64,000 nucleotides of DNA from Saprospiraceae bacterium (GTDB lineage Bacteria; Bacteroidota; Bacteroidia; Chitinophagales; Saprospiraceae): assembly GCA_020628095.1 (NCBI GenBank), contig JAHDFP010000003.1, positions 230,739 through 294,738 of the forward strand. Reading direction: 5' to 3'. Both the position numbers and the translations under genes were made by a program. This document shows, one piece after another, positions 32,573 through 42,185 of the stretch. Positions within the stretch are counted from its first letter, which is position 1; each line of letters begins with the position of its first letter. The notes under the pieces are model-generated. The model saw only the letters and a program-made list of their open reading frames with translations. It was not told where the DNA came from and made no database searches.

Positions 32573-32588
32573 ACTAATGAATATTAGT
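32573..32588. promoter_or_regulatory. Palindromic operator 2 upstream of paaE
   Basis: ACTAATGAATATTAGT has perfect 6-bp outer arms (ACTAAT/ATTAGT) and matches operator 1 in the outer arms and spacing. Two same-face sites 21 bp apart suggest cooperative binding of a dimeric repressor over the paa promoter. Confidence 0.6.
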
Positions 32589-32759
32589 ATTCTAATCAAT
32601 TTTTTCGGAGATAATCTTTTGATCTATTAGGATTAGGCAATGGTATGCAGTTATGATCTTAAGTCTTAATAGTTTCTTATTAGTGGTTAAATACTCTGTA
32701 AAATCATCTCGCTTGTTAACTAATGATAAGAGGACACGTCAAGCTATAAAAATATAACC

Positions 32760-33161
32760 ATGCAAAAATTACTAATTTACTTTTTTGGATTGATCATTTT
32801 GGTTTCTTGCGAAACAGAAACGGTGGAGGTGGTAGAACCTGTTGAACCTCTTGTCCGTATTTATCAAGCTAAAAATCCAGACGATATAACCATTCCTATA
32901 AGGATAGAAGATTACCAAAATGGGACTGGTGTACTTCTGGCTGAGTTACTATTTAGTTTTGAGCCGAGTACTTTTGATGCTACATTCGACTATGTAACTG
33001 ATGAGCGTACTAATTTTTCACTAGAAGTTCGTCCGAGTCCTAATTACACGAATACCTTTCTGGATGGTACAGGTACTTTTGATCAGGACTCCATTTGGAT
33101 GACCATTCATAGGTCATTAGGTGGAATGGAATGGGAAGATGTTTATACCGGTTCTCGTTGA
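32760..33161 (+). CDS. Small lipoprotein, unknown function
   Basis: The 133-residue product has a lipoprotein signal (MQKLLIYFFGLIILVSC, lipobox LVSC, Cys17) followed by an ETETVEVVEPVEPL acidic linker. The mature part of about 100 residues is probably all-beta, with no recognised family. It is divergent from paaE across 210 bp that hold the paa operators. Envelope location is the only firm prediction. Confidence 0.65.
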   Translation: MQKLLIYFFGLIILVSCETETVEVVEPVEPLVRIYQAKNPDDITIPIRIEDYQNGTGVLLAELLFSFEPSTFDATFDYVTDERTNFSLEVRPSPNYTNTFLDGTGTFDQDSIWMTIHRSLGGMEWEDVYTGSR

Positions 33162-33232
33162 TACTCTTATAGCCATTGATTTGTTCGGCCTTTCTATATT
33201 CTACTTGCGTAACAAACAATCAAATTTCATTA

Positions 33233-33270
33233 AACTGGTTTTTAACCCAGTTCAACGGAATGGCGTTTTA
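33233..33270. promoter_or_regulatory. Shared inverted-repeat element, copy 1 (before the serine hydrolase gene)
   Basis: AACTGG and CCAGTT form an inverted repeat around a T-rich centre, followed by TTCAACGGAAT. A closely matching copy lies at 34420-34457 before the TonB-type receptor gene. Core conservation is about 24 of 28 positions. It may be a shared regulator site, possibly for the nearby LytTR protein. Confidence 0.45.
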
Positions 33271-33315
33271 ATGTGCAAATAAGGATCATAGATTTGAATC
33301 AAATATTTATGGTAT

Positions 33316-34407
33316 ATGAAAAAGTTGATTCCAATTATGATCCTTTTTGCTTCGGTTCAGTTCGGGGTGGGCCAATCTAATCTTGACGTCAGAGCGGATA
33401 AGATTATGGAGGCCTTATTTAACGATCATAAGATTGTGGGATTAAGCGGTGCCTATTCTTTAGAAGGAGAAATAAAGTGGACATCATCGGAGGGCCATGC
33501 ACATAAGGAAGAAAAGTTGCCCTTTACATCTAAGACCTTAGTCAGAGTGGCCTCTATTACTAAGTCGATGACGGCAGTAGCCATAATGCAGCTAGTGGAT
33601 TCTCATGATTTGGATATAGATAAGACTATTGACTTGTTCTTACCAGAATATGAAGGTCACCCCTATGCTAAAATAACCGTAAGACACCTGCTCGCTCACA
33701 TGTCAGGAATAGGTGCTTATCAGTCAGGAAAAGAAGCCGAGACAACTAATGAATATGCAGATCTTAAGTCTGCGGCAAAGGTGTTCGATAGTAGAGAATT
33801 ATTATTCAAGCCTGGCGAAAAATATGCTTATACGACCTATGGCTATGTCATATTGGGTCGTGTCATAGAAGCCGTGAGTGGAATAAAGTACGAAGCATAT
33901 ATGCAGGAATATATTTTCGAAAAGGCTGGAATGAAAAATTCTGGTTTTGAAAAATTTGAAAATAATTACGTAGGGAAGTCAGAACTCTACAATAAGGGAA
34001 AAAGGAAATCCAAGAAAGCCAAACCTAATAACCTGAGCAACAGATTGCCTGGCGGTGGTTGCTATAGTACTGTCGAGGATATAATGCATTTCAGTCATGC
34101 TCTGATAGAAGGAAAACTTATCAGTGAAGAGAGGTTGCAAGACATGGCACGAGTACAATATCGACGAACAGATGGGAATCCTTATGGTCTTGGTTTTTTT
34201 ATATATCAAGATACAGAAGGGGAAGGTGTTCTCTTAGGTCATAGCGGAACACAGACGGGCTCGTCATGTCAGTTATTTATCGTGCCTAAGAATAAGACAG
34301 TTGTTGTAATTCTTGCGAATACATCTAACGTTTGGGATCATGTGGTCCAAGCCGCAGGCAACCTTCTTGGTATCTCCCAAGAACACATTGAGGAGCTAGA
34401 AAAGTGA
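33316..34407 (+). CDS. Serine hydrolase, class C beta-lactamase/penicillin-binding protein fold
   Basis: The 363-residue exported protein has a signal peptide (residues 1-19, ending VGQS). It carries the nucleophile motif S80-I-T-K83 in VASITKSMTAVAIMQLV, a YTTYGYVILG segment at the place of the Tyr-x-Asn motif, and an HSGTQTG segment as the third motif. The Asn of YxN is replaced by Thr. Family members include esterases, D-aminopeptidases and peptidases, and true beta-lactamase activity is not implied. It precedes a TonB-type receptor gene with which it shares an upstream inverted-repeat element. Confidence 0.88.
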   Translation: MKKLIPIMILFASVQFGVGQSNLDVRADKIMEALFNDHKIVGLSGAYSLEGEIKWTSSEGHAHKEEKLPFTSKTLVRVASITKSMTAVAIMQLVDSHDLDIDKTIDLFLPEYEGHPYAKITVRHLLAHMSGIGAYQSGKEAETTNEYADLKSAAKVFDSRELLFKPGEKYAYTTYGYVILGRVIEAVSGIKYEAYMQEYIFEKAGMKNSGFEKFENNYVGKSELYNKGKRKSKKAKPNNLSNRLPGGGCYSTVEDIMHFSHALIEGKLISEERLQDMARVQYRRTDGNPYGLGFFIYQDTEGEGVLLGHSGTQTGSSCQLFIVPKNKTVVVILANTSNVWDHVVQAAGNLLGISQEHIEELEK

Positions 34408-34419
34408 GTGTTCATTTTC

Positions 34420-34457
34420 AACTGATTTTTAGCCCAGTTCGTCGGAATCATATTTTA
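34420..34457. promoter_or_regulatory. Shared inverted-repeat element, copy 2 (before the TonB-type receptor gene)
   Basis: AACTGATTTTTAGCCCAGTT followed by CGTCGGAAT is a close copy of the element at 33233. It lies 119 bp upstream of the receptor start. CCAGTTCGT resembles one LytTR half-site; this is a weak but suggestive match. Confidence 0.45.
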
Positions 34458-34575
34458 GACACGGAATGAGCTATCTATTTTTGATAACATAATTCGTAAC
34501 CAAACAATAAAGATTTACGTCATCATTAAGTTCAATAAAATAATCCTAATCAATCATTTATATAATATATCATCT

Positions 34576-36966
34576 ATGAAAAATCTACTGATCTATTCCT
34601 TTTTTCTTTTAGCTTATTCTAACTCATTTTCTCAGTCCATTCTCGGTACTGTTAATGATGAAAATGATAACCCCGTTTATTATGCAACGGTGGCCTTGTA
34701 TAATGAGGCAGATAGCAGTTTTGTAAAAGCAGAATCTACCGATTTTGATGGCAAATACAGAATCTCTGGAATCGAAGAAGGTAAGTATTATCTCAAGGTA
34801 AGCATGCTCGGTTATCAAGACATCATACAATCTGACGTGCATGTCAATAATACGGACGACCTCAACTATAAGCTTACTCTTGCAACTGATGCGCAATTGC
34901 TTTCGGCCATAGAGATAAAGGACAAGCTCCCTCTCTTAGAACAAAAAGCAGACAAACTGATCGTTAATGTCGCAGACAATGTGACTAACACGAGTGGTAG
35001 CCTACTAGATGTTATGAAAAAAGTGCCGGGTATGATCGTCGTACAGGACAGGCTCAGTATGGCGGGTGCAGGCACACCAACTATCTTACTCAATGGTAAG
35101 AGTACACAGTATATGGATGTACAGGCTCTCCTCAGAGATATGCCCGGAGATAATATAAAGAAAGTTGAAATTATCCATCAGCCAGGTGCAGAATACGAAG
35201 CGGCAGGCAGTGGCCCAATCATTAATATCATCCTTAAGAAAAATTCATTATTTGGAACTAATGGTTCTGTCACTTTCGGTGTGGGTAAAGGCGAGATATG
35301 GGATTACACGACTGGCCTTAATCTGAGTCATTATGCGGGACGTATTAATATTACTGGAGGTGTCGGATATAGCCGTAATGCTTGGATAGATGAACTAAGC
35401 CTGGTAAGACGCCTTAGCACTATAGACGAATCTATTAACGGTGAATATGTCCAGACTAATAGAGATGTAGCAAGACCTCATTCTTACAGAGGAAATGTAC
35501 GAGTGGACTGGGATGCGACGGATCAGCACAGATTAGGTATAGAGGCTAAATACTATAGTAGCGATAATAAGAGAATCGCTAATAATGAAACGACAGTAAA
35601 TCTCTACGACTTACAAGCACAGGATTATAGCCTCAATACGGATAATGATATAGATAGGTCATGGATGTACACCTCCATCAATCCTTATTATATTTTCGAG
35701 ATAGATACGGCTGGACAAAAGTTAGAATTGGATTTGAGTTTGGCTAGATTTGATAGGGATGGTATTAATACCTTGACCACGACTAACGACCAGACGAGTC
35801 TCGTCGAAAGTCAGCGATACACGCAGCCTGGAAAAAATGATATACTGGCGACCTCTATAGATTATACAAAACCACTCAATGATATACTAGAACTAAAAAC
35901 GGGTCTGAAATATAGCCATGCGGATCTAGACAATGATCTACTATCGGAATATCTCGCTGATAACAGATGGATCAATAATACAAGTCAAAGCAACCATTAT
36001 TTATTCAATGAAAAGATATATGCGGGATATGGAAAGTTGACATGGAAGTCTGGAGACTGGTCGGGAACAGCAGGGCTGAGATATGAGAGGAGCGAATCTG
36101 TAGGTACTTCCCTCACAATAGATTCTACTCAGACGAGGAATATATCTAAATTGTTTCCGAGTGCCAGTTTGTCAAAAGATCTGGGTGTCTTGGCTGCAAC
36201 CTTATCTTATAGCTATCGTATAGATAGACCAAGATACTCGACCCTTAATCCATTTGTTTATTATTTAGATCCTTTTACTTATGAAGTAGGTAATCCATCG
36301 ATCAGACCTGAACTAACTCATAGCGGTAAGTTTACGCTTAGCTTCGAAGGACAGCCTTTCTTTAATATTGAGTACAAAAAATCTAACGATGCCATCGTCG
36401 AGGTGACACAGCAGGAGAGTAACTCGGAGGAGGCTTTTAAGACAGATATTAATTTTGATGACAGGACGGTATGGAGTGGTAGTCTGTTTTTCCCATTGGA
36501 TTTTATTCCAGGACTTTCTGGGTATGGTGGTGTCATTTTGACGCATACAGATTTTAATTCTGTCTATAGTGATTCCCAGTTTGAAAGATCTAAATTTAAT
36601 ACAACGGCATTCTTACAAGCGGAGTTTGGGTTGCCTTGGGATGTGAAAGCGGAGTTGGGTGGATGGTATACTAGTGGCAACCAAGAGGGCATCTTTAGAT
36701 CAGAGTTTCTTTATGGTTCTAGTTTCGGCGTCTCTAAGAAATTTTTAGATAACAAAGCCAAGATTAGTTTTGGTGTAGAAGATTTTGTCAATAGGTTTTG
36801 GCATGCCTCTGTGGATTATCAGCAGGATATGGATATCGTATCGAGATGGCAAGCTCCTGTCGTCAACATGCGATTGAGCTACAAGTTTGGTAATCAGCAC
36901 CTGAAAACTAAATCCAAAAATAGCAGCAGTGCATCGGATGTTATGAGAAGAGCGCAGGGACAATAA
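34576..36966 (+). CDS. TonB-dependent receptor-like outer membrane protein
   Basis: The 796-residue product has a signal peptide (1-19), a carboxypeptidase D regulatory-like domain (SILGTVNDENDNPVYYATVALYN, residues 20-105) and a plug region (DVMKKVPGMIVVQDRLSMAGAGTPTILLNGK, near 145-175). A large outer-membrane barrel follows (outer membrane beta-barrel family, OMP_b-brl_3 type). Such proteins import or bind large ligands and are common in Bacteroidota. The 3' end is basic (KTKSKNSSSASDVMRRAQGQ) rather than the usual terminal aromatic, which is unusual. A LytS kinase gene begins 87 bp downstream, so the receptor may be controlled by that pair. Confidence 0.88.
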   Translation: MKNLLIYSFFLLAYSNSFSQSILGTVNDENDNPVYYATVALYNEADSSFVKAESTDFDGKYRISGIEEGKYYLKVSMLGYQDIIQSDVHVNNTDDLNYKLTLATDAQLLSAIEIKDKLPLLEQKADKLIVNVADNVTNTSGSLLDVMKKVPGMIVVQDRLSMAGAGTPTILLNGKSTQYMDVQALLRDMPGDNIKKVEIIHQPGAEYEAAGSGPIINIILKKNSLFGTNGSVTFGVGKGEIWDYTTGLNLSHYAGRINITGGVGYSRNAWIDELSLVRRLSTIDESINGEYVQTNRDVARPHSYRGNVRVDWDATDQHRLGIEAKYYSSDNKRIANNETTVNLYDLQAQDYSLNTDNDIDRSWMYTSINPYYIFEIDTAGQKLELDLSLARFDRDGINTLTTTNDQTSLVESQRYTQPGKNDILATSIDYTKPLNDILELKTGLKYSHADLDNDLLSEYLADNRWINNTSQSNHYLFNEKIYAGYGKLTWKSGDWSGTAGLRYERSESVGTSLTIDSTQTRNISKLFPSASLSKDLGVLAATLSYSYRIDRPRYSTLNPFVYYLDPFTYEVGNPSIRPELTHSGKFTLSFEGQPFFNIEYKKSNDAIVEVTQQESNSEEAFKTDINFDDRTVWSGSLFFPLDFIPGLSGYGGVILTHTDFNSVYSDSQFERSKFNTTAFLQAEFGLPWDVKAELGGWYTSGNQEGIFRSEFLYGSSFGVSKKFLDNKAKISFGVEDFVNRFWHASVDYQQDMDIVSRWQAPVVNMRLSYKFGNQHLKTKSKNSSSASDVMRRAQGQ

Positions 36967-37053
36967 TCTGCGCTTTCTATAATTTTTTGATGAGGAAAAG
37001 AAAATTCTTACTTTTCGTTTCCGACTATTAGCGGTAAACAGAAAAGAAGATTA

Positions 37054-38052
37054 ATGCACACGAAACCATCGAGTTCTGACTGGTACATTATAGGGTTATT
37101 TTTTCTTATAGCCATACCCGTAACATTTAGTGGTTATGATTATGCCACGGAGCTCAATGAAGCCATATTAGATACCATAGTCTATACAGTATTCACCTTT
37201 GTGGTGAGTTATATTATTGTGTATATATTCTTTCCGAGGTACTTTCCTGATAGGCAAATACTAAGATTGTTTTTTTACACCTTATTGCTAATGGTTGTTG
37301 CGGGGACTTTGGAGATAATCGGATATCAGATGGCGGACGGAAACAAACAATGGTATCGCTTATTCAGAAATTATAATTTTCCCTTTTGGGCGATCAGCTC
37401 TTCTGCACAGAACGCGGGTATTATGGTAGGGATATTATTAGGAAAGAAATTCTATGATGCGCAAATCGAAATACAAAAGCGCGAAAAAGAAAAAAAGGAA
37501 AGCGAATTGAGGTTGCTTAAGTCACAGGTAGATCCACATTTTTTATTTAATAACCTTAATACTGTCGATTCTTTGATCGATAAAGATCCGAAGATCGCCA
37601 AGCAATATATCAATCATCTATCACAGCTTTATAGATATCTTATTCAGACAAAAGATGATGAGGTGGTTCCCTTAGTAGAGGAGATAGAATTTGCTAAGAA
37701 TTATATTTTCTTGATCGAGAAAAGATTTGGATCAGCCTACCAATTTAGATTGGCAGATTACCAAGATAGAGACGATATGCTCATTCCTCCAGGTGCTATA
37801 CAGACGGCTTTGGAGAATGTGGTCAAGCATAATTCGGCGCAAGCCGAACAGATTGTTACTGATATAAGTATTGATAAAGATTACATTACTATCAGAAATA
37901 ATATAGTGGAAAAAGAAAAGCGTAATCCGTCTACGGGTACTGGACTGTCCAACCTTATGAAAAGATACAGCCTACTTACTGATAAAGAAATCAAGATAAC
38001 TAAGGAAGAAGATTTTTCTATCGAATTGCCATTAATAAAAATGTTGACTTAA
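37054..38052 (+). CDS. LytS/YehU-type sensor histidine kinase
   Basis: The 332-residue protein has four hydrophobic helices (residues about 10-135). A His_kinase domain with the phospho-acceptor His in LKSQVDPHFLFNNLNTVDSLID (near residue 160) follows, then an HATPase region with PPGAIQTALENVVKHN (N box) and STGTGLSNLMKRY. It transfers phosphate to the LytTR regulator encoded 97 bp downstream. The ligand is not known; there is no periplasmic sensor domain of any size. Confidence 0.92.
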   Translation: MHTKPSSSDWYIIGLFFLIAIPVTFSGYDYATELNEAILDTIVYTVFTFVVSYIIVYIFFPRYFPDRQILRLFFYTLLLMVVAGTLEIIGYQMADGNKQWYRLFRNYNFPFWAISSSAQNAGIMVGILLGKKFYDAQIEIQKREKEKKESELRLLKSQVDPHFLFNNLNTVDSLIDKDPKIAKQYINHLSQLYRYLIQTKDDEVVPLVEEIEFAKNYIFLIEKRFGSAYQFRLADYQDRDDMLIPPGAIQTALENVVKHNSAQAEQIVTDISIDKDYITIRNNIVEKEKRNPSTGTGLSNLMKRYSLLTDKEIKITKEEDFSIELPLIKMLT

Positions 38053-38149
38053 TAAGGAATGACGATGAATAAATAAATTAGAATACTCAGAAAAGTATGC
38101 TTCCATTATATTCCTTACTACTGATCTTCGTTTTTCAAATTGTAAACAA

Positions 38150-38917
38150 ATGAAAATACTTGTATTAGAAGACGAGATACCAGCCTACGAAAAATTACTA
38201 AAGCATATAGAGGCCGAATTACCCGATGCCCAAATAATAGGCTGGGGTAGGTCTAATGCCGAAGCCGAACATTTTATCAAAAAATCTCTCTCAGAAATAC
38301 AGGTTATATTTTCAGATATAGAGTTGCTGGATGGATTGAGTTTCGAGGTCTTTGAAAAATATGACGTGCAATGTCCTATTATATTCTGTACAGCCTTTGA
38401 TCGTTATCTTCTCAAGGCTTTCCAATCTAATGGTATAGCGTATATACTAAAACCGTATGATACTAAACAGTTCAAAGATGCTATAGGCAAGTTCAGGTCC
38501 TTATTCGGTCAAGGAGAAAGTAATGTGCAGAAAAATACAATCTCGGAGCTTAAGAATATTTTGTTAGAAGAAAGGCGGGACTACAAAAAGCGATTTAGCA
38601 TCAAGAAAAAATCAGGTATCAAGTTATTAAGCGTATCAGATATAGTGGCGTTCGAGGCTAATGGAGATTTTAGCTTGGCGTATGATCAGACAGGAGATCG
38701 ACATATTGTTAACTACCCAATAGGAGAAATAGAAACCAAAGTAAATCCACACCACTTTTTCCGAATCAACCGCAGCGAGATGGTGGCTATTAACTATATA
38801 GAAAGTCTGGAACCCTATTTCAAAAATAGGCTGGCTATAAAACTAAAAAATATTGCCGATCCAAAATATACCAGCTCCTCCAAAACCAAGGAATTCAGAA
38901 TATGGCTGGAGCAGTGA
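38150..38917 (+). CDS. LytTR-family response regulator
   Basis: The 255-residue protein has a receiver domain (residues 1-125) with acidic pocket LEDE, phospho-acceptor Asp in VIFSDIELLDGLSF (near 56) and the switch Lys in YILKPYD. A LytTR DNA-binding domain (about 150-250) follows, with VAFEANGDFSLAYDQTGDRHIV and HHFFRINRSEMVAINYIE. It is the partner of the upstream LytS-type kinase. Targets may include the receptor and hydrolase genes upstream, which share a repeated element. Confidence 0.93.
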   Translation: MKILVLEDEIPAYEKLLKHIEAELPDAQIIGWGRSNAEAEHFIKKSLSEIQVIFSDIELLDGLSFEVFEKYDVQCPIIFCTAFDRYLLKAFQSNGIAYILKPYDTKQFKDAIGKFRSLFGQGESNVQKNTISELKNILLEERRDYKKRFSIKKKSGIKLLSVSDIVAFEANGDFSLAYDQTGDRHIVNYPIGEIETKVNPHHFFRINRSEMVAINYIESLEPYFKNRLAIKLKNIADPKYTSSSKTKEFRIWLEQ

Positions 38918-38991
38918 AAAAGGAGGATGAAAGTGGCGGTTTTTGATTTATAGTGCAATTTGGCTTAGTTTTATAGGGTATAATAGCTTAC

Positions 38992-39588
38992 ATGATTACC
39001 AAGTTAGAACATCTTGATATATCTAAACATTACACTTATGCGGACTACCTCACTTGGCAGTTTGATGAGATGGTCGAGCTGATAAGGGGTAAAGTAATTA
39101 AGATGTCTCCTGCACCTGGGGTATTGCATCAGAAAATTTCGGGTAATTTACATGGAACAATATGGCAACATCTTAAAAATAGGCAGTGTCAGATTTTTGT
39201 AGCACCCTTTGATGTAAGATTGCCTCTTCCTATGGAAAGACAAACGGCGGACAAAATAGATACTGTCGTACAACCTGACTTATCCATTATCTGTGATCCT
39301 GCCAAATTAGATGCCCAAGGTTGTAACGGCGCACCTGATTGGGTCATAGAAATACTTTCTCCTGCCACCTCTAAAAAAGACCTCACCGATAAATATGATA
39401 TCTATCAAAATGCTGGAGTCAAGGAGTACTGGGTCGTGTACCCAGACGCGAAGGCTATATCTTGTTATGTCCTCAATGAAGAAGGCGTCTATCTACCTTT
39501 ACGCTCTAACCCTTATGTAATAGGTGAACATATTGTCAGTCATACCTTGCCAGATTTGACTATTAGTGTGGAAGAGGTGTGGGCATAG
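38992..39588 (+). CDS. Uma2 family endonuclease-like protein (DUF820)
   Basis: The 198-residue product has the PD-(D/E)xK-type core of the Uma2/DUF820 family: QPDLSIICDPAKLD (catalytic Asp near residue 97) and PDWVIEILSPATSKKDLTDKYDIYQNAGVKEYWVVYPD (E-x-L then K). The family is abundant in cyanobacteria and Bacteroidota, and its biological role is uncertain; many members may be remnants of transposon-encoded nucleases. It is convergent with the decayed cas locus. Confidence 0.88.
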   Translation: MITKLEHLDISKHYTYADYLTWQFDEMVELIRGKVIKMSPAPGVLHQKISGNLHGTIWQHLKNRQCQIFVAPFDVRLPLPMERQTADKIDTVVQPDLSIICDPAKLDAQGCNGAPDWVIEILSPATSKKDLTDKYDIYQNAGVKEYWVVYPDAKAISCYVLNEEGVYLPLRSNPYVIGEHIVSHTLPDLTISVEEVWA

Positions 39589-39634
39589 TTTGTGTCGATT
39601 CTTTTTCTTGCTTTCAAATTGTATTTTTAATGTG

Positions 39635-39674
39635 ATGAGTCACAGCGTATTGTCCGTAATCCGCTGTGGCTCAT
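39635..39674. terminator. Long hairpin between uma2 and cas2
   Basis: ATGAGTCACAGCG and CGCTGTGGCTCAT form a 13-bp stem (one G-U pair) with a 14-nt loop. It lies 46 bp past the uma2 stop and 33 bp past the cas2 end. No long T run follows directly on either strand, so termination is likely but unproven. It is a single copy and not a CRISPR repeat. Confidence 0.5.
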
Positions 39675-39706
39675 GCACTTATATTAGTTATTAGAATAGT
39701 CTTTTT

Positions 39707-40045
<339 letters not shown>

Positions 40046-40065
40046 CTATGATCATGAGTTATCTA

Positions 40066-40962
40066 TCAGGGCTGATGTAGTTCTGGATATACTATTTTTC
40101 TTTTTTTGCCTTGGAAGCAATCTGCCAGTGACTTAGTTGTATGGGATAAGCCTACCATGAGTGGACTTTTTCTTTTTCCATATATTGCATCTACAGTAGC
40201 TAAGGATAATAGATGATGCTTGTCCTCGGTCGTCAGCAACATATTTTCGTCCTGATCTTTCTGATGCAACTGATAGACTAGATTATCCACGAAAGGGCGG
40301 TAGGGTTCCATAATGTCATCGGCAAGCCCGTAAGCATTGTACTTGTTTTTGTGAAAGATACCTAGGTGGGTAGCAGACCAGAACTCAGCAAAGCCCTGGC
40401 AACCATAGCGCGTAGTATGGCATAACCATAGTTAAGCCTATAATTAGGTGGTGCGCCATAACGATCTCTTACAAATCCCGTAAAGAGAGTACGCCAGTAG
40501 AACGCCGCGGCCTGCCCTTCGACATTATCGGGATCACCACTTTTTACTCTATTAGATAAGACCGTGAGTCCCTTATATGGTTTATCTAGTAACTCTAATA
40601 GTCGTTTTTGGTTATTTATTTTAGCTATTACAGTCTGTTGCCACAGTTGTTTTTTGAGTGGTTCTGTGGCCAGAGATTTGGTGACGTTGGATTTCTGTCT
40701 GTGTATAATTGCCTTCCAGTGGTAGCATAAGACCTTGGGGTATATGCTGCTTATTACATGATATAAGTGCGACTTTGTTATCCTGTAGTCGTCGGATGAC
40801 CTCATGCGTTATGGTTATCTGCTGATGGTCCAGCAGTACGATCCCTATATCTTCTACAGGGACTGCACGTAACTCCTCTACATCTGGCTTTTTGATGACA
40901 AGTTGGTCTAACTTAATAGAGAGATAGGCGGGATTACCGAAGTATAAGGTGCGCTTGATCAT
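40066..40962 (-). pseudogene. cas1: cas1 (type II) with two opposing single-base frameshifts
   Basis: Three overlapping-frame fragments reconstruct a full-length Cas1 of about 298 residues. The N-terminal part (MIKRTLYFGNPAYLSIKLDQ ... QTEIQRHQIS) is followed by one extra base near 40668-40672 (GGCC). The middle part (ATEPLKKQLWQQTVIAKI ... ARALLSSGLLPT) includes the catalytic Glu in NVEGQAAAFYW. One base is then missing near 40361, and the end (GIFHKNKYNAYGLADDIMEPYRP) carries the conserved His/Asp/Glu cluster. Net length is normal. The start overlaps the cas9 stop (TAATG). Two independent indels in one gene suggest decay after cas9 loss, but sequencing error cannot be excluded. Confidence 0.85.
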
Positions 40963-41984
40963 TATTTCAGATTTCCCAATCTATCAATATTCAGCTTGAT
41001 GCAATGTGATTTGATCATTATCCCATCGATTGATTTCTGATCTTTATTAGATGAAGTGAACTCCTTTTTATTTAACAATGGTAAAGAACAAGATGCCTGA
41101 ATGAAGAAGCAGTCTCGCTTGCTAAAACTGACGCACTTGTATATTCTTGTATGATCCATTATATCTGGAAGAACGAGTTCTTCTTTATCTTCTGGCACGT
41201 AGACTAGGTCTCCAGGTGATAGGGTAAAGAATGTATATCCTTCTTTGTCTTCTGCCAGAGGAAGTCCAGCTTTCAGCAATTTAAATGCATCACCGAAGGG
41301 CACGGAAGAATCTTTTGTGATGAGATGTTGCCCTGTCTCATTGTTTTTATATATGACGAAGTATAAATTGGTTCCTTCGGTTGCTTCCATCCATTTATGA
41401 GATGTGTCCAACCTTTCTCCTAAAGGAAATCTTTTAGTGCTGGATTCGACTAGTCGAATATTTTTGATTGGTGGTAAATTCTTTTTGTTTCTTTTTTCAT
41501 TAAATGATTCAATCCCTGAAACAGAAAATGAATCGCTTGGATTTTTAAATGAGCGCAGATGATCGAACATTTGGTATTGAATATTTATATCCGCTACTTT
41601 ATGTATCATCTTTACTAATTGTGAAAAATCTTTACCTATAAACTTTTCTATTGGTTGGCGCTTTCCATATTTAATTAAATTGGATCTGAAGTGCGTTTTG
41701 ATTATCGTATGTCCATATTCATCGATAAGCGGATTTGATTTGATGTATTTTTTTGCCTCTTTAATGCTTTCATGATCCTGTAATATTTGCTTAACTTTTT
41801 TTCTAATACTAGTTTTTATTATCGAATCTGATTTTCCCAAATTATCCGCTATATTAAGAACATCGAAATTTATCGCAATCTTACCGTAGGGCATTGGGTC
41901 ATGCATTGGTTTGCGCACTGACCAGAAGTCAGGACTATTACAAATAATCTTGATATAGGGATAACGTTTTAATAAAAACTTACT
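40962..41984 (-). pseudogene. cas9: C-terminal remnant of a type II-C Cas9
   Basis: Only about 340 codons remain; Cas9 proteins of this group are 1000-1500 residues. FWSVRKPMHDPMPYGKIAI near the start and the final IMIKSHCIKLNIDRLGNLK are hallmarks of the PAM-interacting end of Bacteroidota II-C Cas9. The RuvC motifs, bridge helix and HNH domain are all missing, so no nuclease can be made. The frame is closed upstream by TAG at 41985-41987, and recognisable Cas9 sequence begins only about 20 codons inside. The residual gene ends in a one-base overlap with cas1. An insertion/deletion event probably removed the 5' part. Confidence 0.85.
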
Positions 41985-42154
41985 CTATCTTATTGTAGCT
42001 TCTTTATTGGCAGCTACCAAGGTATTAGCCAATAATCTTGGAACTTTAATGTCATGGATTAAACCTAAAGGAGAAAAAGTTCTTCTTAGATTTTTAACTG
42101 ATTCACTTTTGTTGGAACACTATTACCGACAAAGTCAATAATTATATTGCTCTT
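41985..42154. other. Junction region upstream of truncated cas9, unresolved
   Basis: The 170 bp between the cas9 remnant and a plus-strand terminator hold no recognised gene. Both strands are open for about 45-58 codons here (plus strand ending ...DSLLLEHYYRQSQ at about 42139; minus strand ending ...LVAANKEATIR at 41988), and neither product was recognised. It may be a remnant of whatever replaced the 5' end of cas9, or a non-coding RNA such as a tracrRNA relic that ends in the adjacent terminator. Confidence 0.3.
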
Positions 42155-42185
42155 AAGCCAATCGCATTAGTGATTGGCTTTTTTT
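42155..42185 (+). terminator. Rho-independent terminator upstream of the cas9 remnant
   Basis: AAGCCAATC and GATTGGCTT form a perfect 9-bp stem with an 8-nt loop, followed by seven T. No plus-strand protein gene ends close by, so it may terminate a small RNA. The CTTAAGCC...GGCTTTTTTT layout resembles the 3' end of type II-C tracrRNAs. Confidence 0.7.

Noticed and set aside
33316-34407. Calling the serine hydrolase a beta-lactamase resistance gene
   Set aside because: Only the fold motifs are present and the YxN Asn is replaced; many such proteins are esterases or peptidases.
39635-39674. CRISPR repeat next to cas2
   Set aside because: It is a single hairpin with no second copy or regular spacing, so it is more likely a terminator.
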